Part shown: positions 45,786 through 54,791 of the stretch, one piece after another | Position numbering within the stretch: the stretch's first letter is position 1 | Layout of the letters: every line of letters starts with the position of its first letter | Source of the DNA: JACCXM01 sp046328335 | GTDB lineage: Bacteria > Chloroflexota > Chloroflexia > Thermomicrobiales > UBA6265 | Assembly: GCA_046328335.1 (NCBI GenBank) | Contig: JAXLWU010000017.1 | Location: 1-64,000, forward strand | Direction: 5' to 3' | DNA length: 64,000 nucleotides | Made by a program: the position numbers and the translations under genes | The notes under the pieces: generated by a model | The model's database searches: none | What the model was told of the DNA's origin: nothing | The model's input: the letters and a program-made list of their open reading frames with translations, nothing else

Positions 45786-47951
45786 TCAGGCCACGAACTT
45801 CCGCTTGTTCGCCACGTAATCGACCAGGATGTACTCCCCCAACCGGTCCGGCGTGGCCACGAACACCCGCCCGGTATTGATCCGCATCAGGTCGTTGATG
45901 AACTGCACCATGTACGGCGAGCGCTCCAGCATGAAGGTGTTGATCGTGATCCCGTCCCGCGTGCAGCGGATCACCTCGCGCAGGGTCTCCTGGAGCGTCT
46001 TCGGGGTCGGCGGATAGCTGAAGCGGACGTGCCCATCGTCGAAATGGGCCGTCGGTTCGCCGTCGGTAATGACGATGATCTGCCGGTTCGCCCCCTTCTC
46101 CCGGCCAAGAATCTGCCGCGCCAGTTGGAACCCGTGCTGCATGTTCGTGCCGTAGTTGTATTCGTTCCAATCGATCGAGGGGAGTTCGCTCGGCTTGATC
46201 TCCTGCGCCAGATAGGAGAACCCGATGATGCTGAGATGGTCCCGCGGGTACTTGCCGCGGATCAGCGAATCGAGCGCCAGGGCCACCCGTTTCGCGGCGT
46301 TGAAGCAGCCGTTGTAGAGCATCGAACGGCTCATGTCGACCATCAGCACGGTGGCGGAGCGGGTCGAAAACTCGGTGCGGTAGACCTCGAAATCGCGCGG
46401 CGATAGCCGCACCGCGCCCGTGTCCTCGGGTCGCTCTCCCCGTTGCACCGCGTTCATGATCGTCTTCGGAATATCGAGCAGGAACGGGTCGCCGAACTCG
46501 TACGGCTTGCTGTCGTCGGTGCGGTCTCCCGCGCCCCCCTCCCGCCGGAGATCGTGCTGTCCGCTGCGGTCCCGCTTGAGATCGGCGAAGATGTCGGTCA
46601 GCGCCTTCTCGCCGATCTTGCGCACCCCTTGCGGCGTCAGTTCATATCCCCGGCGCGTCTGCCGGATGTACCCGGCGTCCTCCAGCATGCGGGCGATCTG
46701 CCGCAACTGCTCCAGTTGCTCGCCCTCTTCTTCACCGAGCAAATCGCGGATCTTGTCGTCGTCCATCCGCGCCAGGTCGTTCCAGTCCCGCACATCGCGG
46801 AACTCCGCCTCGAGCTCGTCGTACTCGTTGAGGCGGTCCATCAGCCGCATCGCCTCCGCGAGCGTCAGTGATTCGTCACCGGAAAACTGGAAGCCGCGGC
46901 GCCATTGGTCGGGTGGAATGAGTGCGCCGAGGTTTTCGCTGAGGCGACCCATCTGCTCGCGCAAGCCCGGATCCTGCATCGCCGCCTGCATCATCCCCTG
47001 CAGTTCCGCCTGTTGTTCGGCGCTCATGCTCTGCATCAACTGCCGCATAGCGCCCATCTGCTGCTGCATCCGCTCGATCAGGTCATCGAGCGAATTGAGG
47101 CCAGGGCCGAAAAACTGCCCCCAGCGGTGCATGAACTCCTGGAACCCGGTCTCCTCGCCGCGCTGCTTCGCTTCGAGCATCTCGTTCAGTTCTTGCATCA
47201 TCTGCCGCATCTCGGCCAGATCGTCCGGCGTCATCTGCGACAGCGCCTGCTGCATCCCCTGGAAGGTCTGCTGCATCATCTGCTGCTGCAGCATGTCGAG
47301 CAGGTCCTGAAACTGCTGCCGCGCCTCGGGCCACATGAAGTCGTAATCGGTCAGCCCGCGGATCGCCCCCGGCGGATCGTCGGGCAGCGCGTCGAGTTGC
47401 TTCAGCCGCCGCTCGGCCATCGCCTCCAGCAGGCGCAACAAATCGGGCTCCCCGCCCTCACTGGACGCCCCTTCGCCCCTCTCGCCGCCGGACTGATCGG
47501 CCCCTGGCTGATCTTGTCCCTGCGCCGCTTCCCCGTCGCGGCTCGCCTCGGCGCGGTTCACGCCGCTTTCGCCCGAATCCGGTGTGCCTTGCGATCCGCG
47601 TTGCTGCTGTCGCGCCTCGTCCAGCCGCCGCGCGATCCCCTCGCGCTCGGTTTCGACGATCTGCTCCAGTCGCTCCTGAATATCGCTCAGCATCGACTGC
47701 AGGTTGAAGCGGTCCAATTGCTCCTGACGGCGGTCGCGCAGCCGTTGCAGCAGTCCTTGCAGACCCGGCACATCCTGTCCGTCCGGTTTCTGAAACCCCC
47801 AGCGGAAGAGCCGCTGCATCGCGCGGTTGACGTCGCCGTCCTGCATTAGGTCGTCGGACATCGCCTGCATCAGGTCCTCGGCCGAGAGCGGCCCGATCTG
47901 CTGGGTGCCATCCCACCGGGAGTAGCGGGTGCCGAAACGATAGATAGGCAT
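45786..47951 (-). CDS. Large VWA-domain protein (MoxR/ChlI-partner type)
   Basis: 721-residue cytoplasmic protein. The N-terminus (MPIYRFGTRYSRWDGTQQIG) leads into a Gln/Met/Glu-rich helical region with many QQMM and LRQMMQEL segments and a charged low-complexity stretch (about 130-180, Ser/Gly/Glu/Gln-rich). The C-terminal 200 residues form a von Willebrand A domain with the metal site VLMVDMSRSM (DxSxS), a conserved Thr in NYGTNMQHG and VITDGEPTAHF. In MoxR- or Mg-chelatase-like pairs such a protein acts with the AAA ATPase as a metal-dependent chaperone or chelatase. The ATPase gene is two genes upstream. GGAGGAA lies close before the ATG at 47951. Confidence 0.87.
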   Translation of the reverse strand: MPIYRFGTRYSRWDGTQQIGPLSAEDLMQAMSDDLMQDGDVNRAMQRLFRWGFQKPDGQDVPGLQGLLQRLRDRRQEQLDRFNLQSMLSDIQERLEQIVETEREGIARRLDEARQQQRGSQGTPDSGESGVNRAEASRDGEAAQGQDQPGADQSGGERGEGASSEGGEPDLLRLLEAMAERRLKQLDALPDDPPGAIRGLTDYDFMWPEARQQFQDLLDMLQQQMMQQTFQGMQQALSQMTPDDLAEMRQMMQELNEMLEAKQRGEETGFQEFMHRWGQFFGPGLNSLDDLIERMQQQMGAMRQLMQSMSAEQQAELQGMMQAAMQDPGLREQMGRLSENLGALIPPDQWRRGFQFSGDESLTLAEAMRLMDRLNEYDELEAEFRDVRDWNDLARMDDDKIRDLLGEEEGEQLEQLRQIARMLEDAGYIRQTRRGYELTPQGVRKIGEKALTDIFADLKRDRSGQHDLRREGGAGDRTDDSKPYEFGDPFLLDIPKTIMNAVQRGERPEDTGAVRLSPRDFEVYRTEFSTRSATVLMVDMSRSMLYNGCFNAAKRVALALDSLIRGKYPRDHLSIIGFSYLAQEIKPSELPSIDWNEYNYGTNMQHGFQLARQILGREKGANRQIIVITDGEPTAHFDDGHVRFSYPPTPKTLQETLREVIRCTRDGITINTFMLERSPYMVQFINDLMRINTGRVFVATPDRLGEYILVDYVANKRKFVA

Positions 47952-48010
47952 GAATTCCTCCACGTTGGTCCGCGTCAACAGGTCCGCCCCAAGACGAATT
48001 CCCCGACGCG

Positions 48011-48766
48011 CTACCGGCGGTCGTACGCTCCCGTGCTGCGCGCCGATGGCGGCATCGCCGGCAGTTCGATATCGAGCATTTCGCTGGCCACGGCCAGATC
48101 GACGATCTCGCCCCGATGCAACTGATCGTAGAGCGCATCCAGACGCGCTTCGATCTGGGGCAGATTCTCCGCTTCGACCCGTCGCAGCGTATCCTCGGCG
48201 CCCGCGATGTCGCGGCCGCGCAACCGGGAGTAGCGCGACAACAAATCTTCCGTCGGCGCGAGCAACTGGGCGTCGAACCAGGCCACCGTTCCCGGATCGG
48301 TGCGGTCGGTGCTCATCACTTCCGCCACCCGGTCCGCCGCGGCGCAGATGCGAAACGCCTGATCCCGCACCGGCCCCTCCGGAATCTGCCGCGCGGTGCG
48401 CCACAGACGTTTCACCCGCTCCTCGACCGATTCGAGCGCGGCCGGTCCTGCCGTTTCACGAACGTTACGTCCTGTTTGACCCGAGGCCGTTGACCCCGCG
48501 CCCGGGACCAGCGACCGCAGCGTTGCCAGGACCTGCGCCGGAGCATCGGCGCCAAAGGTCTTGACGGCCTGAAACACGAGTGCCCAGCCCCAGAAGAAGA
48601 GCGGCCAGTAGAACCAGAGGGAACGCGGGCTGGTCAGCAGGTTCAGCGTCACCAGGAACACACCCGTGACCAGGTAGATCATCAGGTGGTTGCGGAACGC
48701 GGCCCCTGGCCGCGCCGCGGCATCATCCCGCTCCGGCTCTGGCACAGATCCCGGTCGCTGGTTCAT
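48011..48766 (-). CDS. 2TM-domain membrane protein with helical cytoplasmic tail
   Basis: 251 residues. Two hydrophobic helices lie near the N-terminus (LMIYLVTGVFLVTLNLLT and SLWFYWPLFFWGWALVFQAV) in the pattern called the 2TM domain, and the rest is helical and charged, with AADRVAEVMST, LLSRYSRLRGRDI and RRVEAENLPQIEARLDALYD, resembling XpaC-like tails. It lies between the AAA ATPase and VWA genes (22 and 59 base gaps) and probably anchors or regulates the pair at the membrane. ATG 48766 is preferred to the adjacent GTG because of GGAGAGG five bases upstream. Confidence 0.75.
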   Translation of the reverse strand: MNQRPGSVPEPERDDAAARPGAAFRNHLMIYLVTGVFLVTLNLLTSPRSLWFYWPLFFWGWALVFQAVKTFGADAPAQVLATLRSLVPGAGSTASGQTGRNVRETAGPAALESVEERVKRLWRTARQIPEGPVRDQAFRICAAADRVAEVMSTDRTDPGTVAWFDAQLLAPTEDLLSRYSRLRGRDIAGAEDTLRRVEAENLPQIEARLDALYDQLHRGEIVDLAVASEMLDIELPAMPPSARSTGAYDRR

Positions 48767-48788
48767 CACCGCCTCTCCGGACCGGCTA

Positions 48789-50222
48789 CTACCGGTGGTA
48801 GCGGGCCGGTCCTGAATAGGTGCGTTCGTCCTTGTTCAGCCGCCGATTCAAATGGAGTCCTTCCAGCACCAGCTCGATCGCGGCGGCAACCGCCGCCGGA
48901 TTGCCGCCGACGTTGAGGCGAGACACGGCTTCCTTGACGCCGTCGAGATGACTCAGCTGGTGGACGTAGTCGAGCGACGGCATCAACTCCGACGCTTCGA
49001 CGGTCAGACCGTTATCGAACGCCAGCACCAGGCGGTCGAAATCGCGGACCGAGAAGTAGCGGTTGAAAACCGCCACCACCGCGCCCTGGATGAGTTTGTC
49101 GACGATCTGGTCTTCGCGAATCTCGCCCAGACCCTCGATCTCGATTTTGCCGGTAGTGGAGGCGACGACCGCGGCCAGATCGGAGATGCGGGGCGCCGCC
49201 TGCCGCTCGCCAAGCCGAATCGCGCGGCGGGTGGCGTTGGAGACGATGTTCTCGTAGTTGGCCACGCTCATCCGCACCGACACCCCCGAGCGCTGCGACA
49301 CGTCGTGCGAGCGTCGCGCCAGATGGGTCAATTCGGCGACGATCTCCTTCATGAACTCCGGTACCGTCACCTCGATGCCCGGCGTCGGGTAGACCGCCCG
49401 TTCCTGATCCATGATCTCGATCTCGAGCTCCGCCGTCTCCGGATAGTGCGTGCGAATCTGCGATCCGTAGCGGTCCTTCAACGGGGTGATGATCCGGCCG
49501 CGGTTGGTGTAGTCCTCCGGGTTGGCGGACGCGACCACCACCACATCGAGGGGAAGTTGGATCTTGTACCCGCGAATCTGGACGTCGCGCTCTTCCATCA
49601 CATTGAGCAGACCGACCTGAATCCGCTCGGCGAGGTCAGGTAGTTCGTTGAGGACAAAGATGCCGCGGTTGGTGCGCGGGATCAGTCCATACGAGATGGT
49701 CAATTCATCCGAGAGATAGCGGCCCTCGGCGACCTTGATCGGATCGACTTCGCCGATGAGATCGGCGATGGTCGTATCCGGCGTCGCCAGCTTTTCCCCG
49801 TAGCGCCGCTCCCGGCCGACCCAGGCGATCGGAGTGGCATCGCCCCGCTCCTCGATCAGATCGCGGGCGAACTTCGAGACCGGCCGGAAGGGATCGTCGT
49901 TGATTTCCGATCCCGCGACAACAGGAATCGATTCGTCGAGCAGATTGACCAGGCTCCGCGCCAGGCGCGTCTTGGCCTGTCCGCGCTCTCCCAGCAGGAT
50001 CATGTCCTGGCCGGAGAGAATCGCGTTTTCGATCTGCGGGATCACTGTTTGCTCGTACCCGATGATGCCGGGAAAGAGTTGGTCCCCTCGCCGCATCCTG
50101 GCGATCAGGTTCTCGCGCAACTCCTCGCGAATGGTGCGCGGTGCGTAACCGGAACTGCGGAGCTCTCCCAGGGTCGCGGGTAGCGCGGCTCCATCAGCCC
50201 GGCCTGGGGCGACGTCGCTCAC
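48789..50222 (-). CDS. AAA ATPase, magnesium-chelatase-I/MoxR-like
   Basis: 477 residues. The AAA core has Walker A LLGERGQAKTRLARSL, an insert with VGRERRYGEKLATPDTTIADLIGE, Walker B RGIFVLNELPDL, VGLLNVMEERDVQIRGYKI and the sensor-1 stretch VVVVASANPEDYTNRGRIITPL with DRYGSQIRTHYP, which match the ChlI/BchI and MoxR group. Walker B shows NE rather than DE (VLNELPD), as in ChlI-type proteins. The following helical lid extends to the C-terminus. No chlorophyll or cobalamin genes are nearby, so a role as a co-chaperone with the VWA protein is more likely than metal chelation into a tetrapyrrole. It starts with GTG at 50222. Confidence 0.88.
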   Translation of the reverse strand: MSDVAPGRADGAALPATLGELRSSGYAPRTIREELRENLIARMRRGDQLFPGIIGYEQTVIPQIENAILSGQDMILLGERGQAKTRLARSLVNLLDESIPVVAGSEINDDPFRPVSKFARDLIEERGDATPIAWVGRERRYGEKLATPDTTIADLIGEVDPIKVAEGRYLSDELTISYGLIPRTNRGIFVLNELPDLAERIQVGLLNVMEERDVQIRGYKIQLPLDVVVVASANPEDYTNRGRIITPLKDRYGSQIRTHYPETAELEIEIMDQERAVYPTPGIEVTVPEFMKEIVAELTHLARRSHDVSQRSGVSVRMSVANYENIVSNATRRAIRLGERQAAPRISDLAAVVASTTGKIEIEGLGEIREDQIVDKLIQGAVVAVFNRYFSVRDFDRLVLAFDNGLTVEASELMPSLDYVHQLSHLDGVKEAVSRLNVGGNPAAVAAAIELVLEGLHLNRRLNKDERTYSGPARYHR

Positions 50223-50387
50223 TGGTCGTCATCCTCTCTGGTGGTTGGTCCGTCGCGCGGCTCTGGCTTGGCCAGTGGAGTTCGCGGGAGGGATCGTGGC
50301 TCGATGCGCCATCCGGCGCGTGACCACGATGCTACTTGCCCGCGCAATCCCGGCTCAAGGCGGCCGGGCGATTCCCTCCCCGTTTGG

Positions 50388-51158
50388 CTAGGTTCCATCG
50401 GGCAGAATCGGCAGTGGCGGCAACACCTCGATGCGTCCAGCGCGCAATTGGCCCAGCGCGTACTCTCGCGCGCGAAGTTCCTCCGCGGGGAACCACGCGC
50501 CGTTCTCGCCCTCTTGGGATATGTTGCTTCGCTCGGGGGGAGGGTCGAGCGCGATCCCCGCTTGCGTCGCGGCCATCCGCCACAGCCCGACCACCCGCGG
50601 CGCCTCCCCCTTCGCAGCGGGTGCCGCGAGGGCCGTGACGAACTCGATCGCCGCAATCTGTCCCGGCGCGAGCCGCAGCGGACTCCCCGCCAGCATGACG
50701 ACGAACTCCTGGGCATTGGCCGCGTGGGCGGTCGTCAGGAGTTGATACCCATCCCGGCGGCATGCGAGAAAGGTCGCGACCCCCGGACCCCAGAGATAGA
50801 CCGGCAGGTGCGGACTCACTTCATTCGCCAGCAGCGCGGTGTGGTTCGGGTCGACGTGCGGATCGGCGCGAAACGCGAAGGTCTCGTAACACCCCTGGAC
50901 ATGAATGGGCGTCGTCGCTGCCGGAAGGAAATCGAGCAGCGCGGCAAGCAAGGTCGATTTGCCCGCGCCGCTGGCTCCCGCGACCACCGCCAATGAGCAT
51001 CTCCGGTACAGCGCGCACCAGAGGTACGACGCCGTCCGGAGATCGAGCGTTTCCGCGACCAGCAACTCGCGCAGGGTGCGCCGGGGTGGCGGGTTCCAGC
51101 CTGGTCCCCACCAGAAGAACGGCTCCTCCCGCCGCGCCTTCCCGCCTGACAAGGTCAT
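50388..51158 (-). CDS. Small P-loop ATPase related to type II/IV secretion ATPases
   Basis: 256 residues with Walker A VVAGASGAGKSTLLAALLDF (61-68 core), a possible Asp/Glu pair in IHVQGCYETFAF, and QLLTTAHAANAQEFVVMLAG, which matches the His-box TxHA-N of CpaF/VirB11-type ATPases, then APGQIAAIEFVTALA. It lacks the N-terminal domain of full secretion ATPases and no pilin or secretion genes are present, so it is an orphan member. Several starts are possible (GTG at 51194 or 51185, ATG at 51158); none has a strong ribosome-binding site. It lies 52 bases or less after the nuclease-HPRT fusion gene. Confidence 0.7.
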   Translation of the reverse strand: MTLSGGKARREEPFFWWGPGWNPPPRRTLRELLVAETLDLRTASYLWCALYRRCSLAVVAGASGAGKSTLLAALLDFLPAATTPIHVQGCYETFAFRADPHVDPNHTALLANEVSPHLPVYLWGPGVATFLACRRDGYQLLTTAHAANAQEFVVMLAGSPLRLAPGQIAAIEFVTALAAPAAKGEAPRVVGLWRMAATQAGIALDPPPERSNISQEGENGAWFPAEELRAREYALGQLRAGRIEVLPPLPILPDGT

Positions 51159-51210
51159 TGCGCGCCCAATACGGGACGGCCCCACCAGAGCCACCTTTTC
51201 TTGAATCGGG

Positions 51211-52233
51211 TCAGTTTTCCTCGACTTCGGCAATGTACGGCAGATGCCGGTGTACATGCCACCGCGAAAGGCCAAATCCGGCGAGGGCCACGTCTGGCGC
51301 CATGATGCCCCGGCTGATCACCGGCACGTCCAGGATGCGCGCCGCCTCCCGATCGAGCAAGGCGCAGACCGACGCATTGGCGGCGCCGTTTCGCCGCAGC
51401 CAGGCTGCAAGGAACGCCGCGCTCAGCCCGGTGCTCAGAACTTCCTGCACGATGACCACCAGTCGCCCCGCCACATTCACGTGCGGCTGCCGGATCAACC
51501 GCGCCTTGGCGCCATCGTCACTCAGCGTGAAGCGATTGACTGCCACCTGGCAACTGTCGATCGGTGTTCCGGTCTCCCGCACCCGTTCACTGAGCGCGGC
51601 CAGAAAGCGCCGCGATCCTGGGCCCAGCCCCATCAGCAGGGGCCGCTGTTCGCGCTCTTCCCGCGACAGCGACTGCCAGATCTCGATGAGCTCCCTCGCC
51701 ATCTCGCCGATGCGCTGGTAGACCTCCGCCTCTGCCACTACCGTGCGGGCAACGCGCGATTCGCGGTCCCCGTCCGGCAGCCGATAGGTCTCGCGTAAGC
51801 GCTCGAAATCGCGCAGGTAGAGCATCCGGACCCGCACATTCGGATAGTGCTCGCGCAGGTGCCGGAACTTGCGGTTCTTTCGGGTCACCAGGCGTTGCCG
51901 CATCGTGGTCAGTTCGACATACGCGTCGTGGTCCGGCAGGTAGAAGTCGGGCGTCACGAACTCGACCGGATTCCCGTCGTCACCCCAGCGCACGGCAAAC
52001 GTTGTCGGTTCATACGCCCACCGGATCCCGTAGAACGAAAGCAGTTTGGCAAACTCGACTTCCGCCTCGTGTGCGAACCGGCACTCATTTGGCTGCATCA
52101 ACCATCGCAACGGCGGCAGACTTGCCTGTGCAATCAGATCGTGGCCATCGTGCTGTTTGTCTCGCGCGAACTCCTCCCCATTGCGCCATTCGCCATCGAC
52201 CAGTTCCCGCGTCCCGGTGGCTGTGCCGGACAT
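51211..52233 (-). CDS. Fusion of a PD-(D/E)XK nuclease-like domain and a divergent HPRT-like domain
   Basis: 340 residues. The N-terminal part (about 50-145) reads FAHEAEVEFAKLLSFYGIRW, then FVTPDFYLPDHDAYVELTTM and TRKNRKFRHLREHYPNVRV, the order and spacing of a restriction-endonuclease-like fold: early Glu, PD, then E-x-T in place of E-x-K with Lys close by. The C-terminal part (about 195-340) aligns by eye with hypoxanthine phosphoribosyltransferase: LLMGLGPGSRRFLAALSERV, VVIVQEVLSTGLSAAFLAAW at the PRPP loop, GFGLSRWHVHRHLPYIAEV at the end, compared with VVVVEDIVDSGLT and GYGLDY...RNLPYVA in the hpt of this window. The loop has QE for ED, so normal catalysis is doubtful. Function unknown; see finding. 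Confidence 0.75.
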   Translation of the reverse strand: MSGTATGTRELVDGEWRNGEEFARDKQHDGHDLIAQASLPPLRWLMQPNECRFAHEAEVEFAKLLSFYGIRWAYEPTTFAVRWGDDGNPVEFVTPDFYLPDHDAYVELTTMRQRLVTRKNRKFRHLREHYPNVRVRMLYLRDFERLRETYRLPDGDRESRVARTVVAEAEVYQRIGEMARELIEIWQSLSREEREQRPLLMGLGPGSRRFLAALSERVRETGTPIDSCQVAVNRFTLSDDGAKARLIRQPHVNVAGRLVVIVQEVLSTGLSAAFLAAWLRRNGAANASVCALLDREAARILDVPVISRGIMAPDVALAGFGLSRWHVHRHLPYIAEVEEN

Positions 52234-52471
52234 GGGCTCCCTGCACCACGCGCCATCGCTTCGCCCCACACGAAGCGATACCGCCGTGGCCGATCAACCG
52301 TGCTCTCTTGCGGGGGATGGTCTGATTGTGGCACTCCAATGCCACGATCGCAACAGCCAGCATGGCACCGATTAGTGGGAAAAATGGTCATGATGACGCG
52401 GAATTTTCCGCATCCCGCATCGCCCTCAGGGATCGCCGACGACTGCGTACGGACGTGATGACGCGGCAGAA

Positions 52472-52858
52472 TCACCCGTCTTCATCCGTCTCATTCGGCT
52501 CCAGCCACATGTGCCCCGGAGTCAAGATCGAGAGATGCGTGAAGGTCGCGCCGGACGCCGCGCCATGCCAGTGACGCGTTCGCGCCGGAATCAGCGCGAC
52601 ATCGCCCGGGGCCAGCGCTTGCCGCTCCTCTGACGTGGCGACAAACCCCTGACCGCTCGTCGCCACCAGCACCTGATCGGTCGAGTGAGCGTGGGGGCGA
52701 TTCTCGGCCCCGTCAACGAACGTGACCGCCGTCACCCGCAGCAGTTCCGCCGCGGCATCGTTGACCAATTCCTGGATCTCGACCCGGCCGGCAAAGATGG
52801 GATCCGCGGATACGCTCCCGTGCGAGCGATCGATCCGGGTTACCTTGATCCCCGCCAT
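52472..52858 (-). CDS. Cupin-domain protein
   Basis: 128-residue single cupin. Motif 1 is AENRPHAHSTDQVLVATSGQ with two His and motif 2 is LIPARTRHWHGAA with the last His, giving a plausible metal site. Similar small cupins bind or detoxify metabolites or act as sensors. AAGGGGAA precedes the ATG at 52858. It is a single gene, divergent from the dihydrolipoyl dehydrogenase gene. Confidence 0.85.
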   Translation of the reverse strand: MAGIKVTRIDRSHGSVSADPIFAGRVEIQELVNDAAAELLRVTAVTFVDGAENRPHAHSTDQVLVATSGQGFVATSEERQALAPGDVALIPARTRHWHGAASGATFTHLSILTPGHMWLEPNETDEDG

Positions 52859-53183
52859 CGCGTTCCCCTTCGCTGTGCGCCACCGGCAACCTGTTCGTCG
52901 CGAACCTTCCATTCGTAGTATGACGATGACATGTTCAGACCTTGTGATCGCAATCTCCTCCCGGAGGAAGACGTCATCGACGATCTCGATGACGAAGATC
53001 CGACGGACCCCTCGGTACCCGGTGATCTCTGGTTTCGCGATGCCTCCGGTCATCCAGGCGGCACCCCGCGGGTTCGGATGTGTGACGAGGGCGTCGTATA
53101 CTGATCGGTGGCTCCGCGCCTGAGCGGAGTCGTTTCAATGCCCAGCAAAACACGGCAAATAGCAACAAGAGGGAACCCTATTC

Positions 53184-54614
53184 ATGGCAGAGGAGCAGCG
53201 GGCCCCGCGGGACGGCCAGGCCTTTGACGTCGTCCTGATCGGCGGGGGCACCGGGGGCTACGTCGCCGCGATTCGCGCGAAGCAACTGGGACTGGATGTC
53301 GCGGTCGTCGAATTGGACAAGATCGGGGGCACCTGCCTCCACCGCGGTTGCATCCCCACCAAGGCCTTTCTCAAATCCGCCGACGTTGTCGAGGAAGTGC
53401 GCCACGCCGCGGAGTTTGGCGTCGATATCGCCGGAGACATCGCCTTCAACTACCCGGCGGCCCTGACCCGGTCACGTAAAGTCGTCAACGGCCAGTACAA
53501 GGGCCTCCAGTACCTGTTCGACAAGAAGTACCAGATTCCGGTGTTTGCCGGATTCGGCAGCATCGCCGGGCCCGGGAAGGTCAATGTCCGCCCCAATGAC
53601 GGCGGCGCGGACTACACCCTGGCCGCTCGCAACATCATCATCGATACCGGCACGCGGCCTCGCGCCATCTCGGGCGTCCCCTTCGACGGTAAACGGATCA
53701 TCAACTCCGATCACGCCGTCGAACTGGAAACCTTGCCACCGAGTTTCATCATCCGCGGCGGCGGCGCGGTCGGTGTCGAATGGGCATCGATCTACGGACG
53801 CTATGGCGCGAAGGTGAGCCTTGTCGGCCGCGTGGTGCCTGCCGAAGACGCCGAGGCGGCGACGGTCCTGACCCGGGCCTTCGGCCGCCAGGGCATCGCC
53901 GTCTACCCCTCCTCCCGCCCCACCGCCAACGACATCGAGGTCACCGATTCGGGTGTCCGCATGCGCGTCAGCGACCCCCGTGGCAAGGAAGAGACGATCG
54001 AGGCCGACGTGCTGTTGGTCGCCATCGGTCGCCAGGGAAATGTCGAGAACATCGGGCTGGAGTCGGTCGGCGTCACGACCGAAGACGGATTGATTCCGGT
54101 CGATGCCATGATGCGGACCAATGTGCCGAATATCTACGCCATCGGTGATATCAACGGCCAGCAGATGCTCGCCCACACCGCGATGCACATGGGGGTCATC
54201 GCCGTCGAGCATATTGCCGGTCACAACCCCTATCCGCTCGACGTGCGCAATTCCCCGATGGTCACGTTCTGCCGTCCCGAGATCGCCAGCGTCGGCATCA
54301 CCGAGGCGCAGGCGGTCGCGGACGGGCGCACCGTCAAGACCGGCAAGTTCCCGATGCGGCCGAACGGCAAGGCGGTGATCGAGGGTGAAACCGACGGTTT
54401 CGCCAAGATCGTGGCCGACGCCGAAACGAACGACATGCTCGGCATGACCATTGTCGGTCCCCACGCCACCGAGTTGATCGGCGGCCTCGGCATGGGCCGG
54501 CTGCTGGAGGTCACCCCGGAAGAAATCGCGATCAGCGTCTTCCCCCACCCCACCGTCTCCGAGGTCATCCACGAAGCGGCGCTCGATCTCCTCGGCCACG
54601 CCCTCCATATCTGA
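53184..54614 (+). CDS. lpdA: Dihydrolipoyl dehydrogenase
   Basis: FAD-dependent E3 component of 2-oxo acid dehydrogenase or glycine-cleavage complexes. The 476 residues have the FAD Gly motif VVLIGGGTGGYVAAIRAKQL, the redox-active disulfide GGTCLHRGCIPTKAFL, the NAD-binding IIRGGGAVGVEWASIYGRYG (the usual first residues GGGxIG are GGGAVG), a second FAD motif YAIGDINGQQMLAHTAMHMG and the C-terminal His-Glu HPTVSEVIHEAAL. No E1 or E2 gene is adjacent. A -10-like TATACT lies at 53097-53102. A family A repeat follows 38 bases after the stop. Confidence 0.94.
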   Translation: MAEEQRAPRDGQAFDVVLIGGGTGGYVAAIRAKQLGLDVAVVELDKIGGTCLHRGCIPTKAFLKSADVVEEVRHAAEFGVDIAGDIAFNYPAALTRSRKVVNGQYKGLQYLFDKKYQIPVFAGFGSIAGPGKVNVRPNDGGADYTLAARNIIIDTGTRPRAISGVPFDGKRIINSDHAVELETLPPSFIIRGGGAVGVEWASIYGRYGAKVSLVGRVVPAEDAEAATVLTRAFGRQGIAVYPSSRPTANDIEVTDSGVRMRVSDPRGKEETIEADVLLVAIGRQGNVENIGLESVGVTTEDGLIPVDAMMRTNVPNIYAIGDINGQQMLAHTAMHMGVIAVEHIAGHNPYPLDVRNSPMVTFCRPEIASVGITEAQAVADGRTVKTGKFPMRPNGKAVIEGETDGFAKIVADAETNDMLGMTIVGPHATELIGGLGMGRLLEVTPEEIAISVFPHPTVSEVIHEAALDLLGHALHI

Positions 54615-54651
54615 TTTTCCCCGTCATTTCGCATGGCAACGCAGAATGAAA

Positions 54652-54692
54652 GCCCCTCTCCCTGCGCAGAGGGAGAGGGGTTGGGATGAGGG
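54652..54692 (+). repeat. Dispersed palindromic repeat, family A (single unit plus spacer)
   Basis: CCCCTCTCCCTGCGCAGAG and GGAGAGGGGTTGGGATGAGG, followed by the family spacer TTTACGCGGCGAGACCGCGA; the second half-unit is absent here. Confidence 0.88.
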
Positions 54693-54791
54693 TTTACGCG
54701 GCGAGACCGCGATACCTTTCCATTTCAGCAAATGTGGTTGAGAGTAATGGTTCTCGTTGTAATCAGGGACTGCGCAGCGAGCGTCCCGCGA

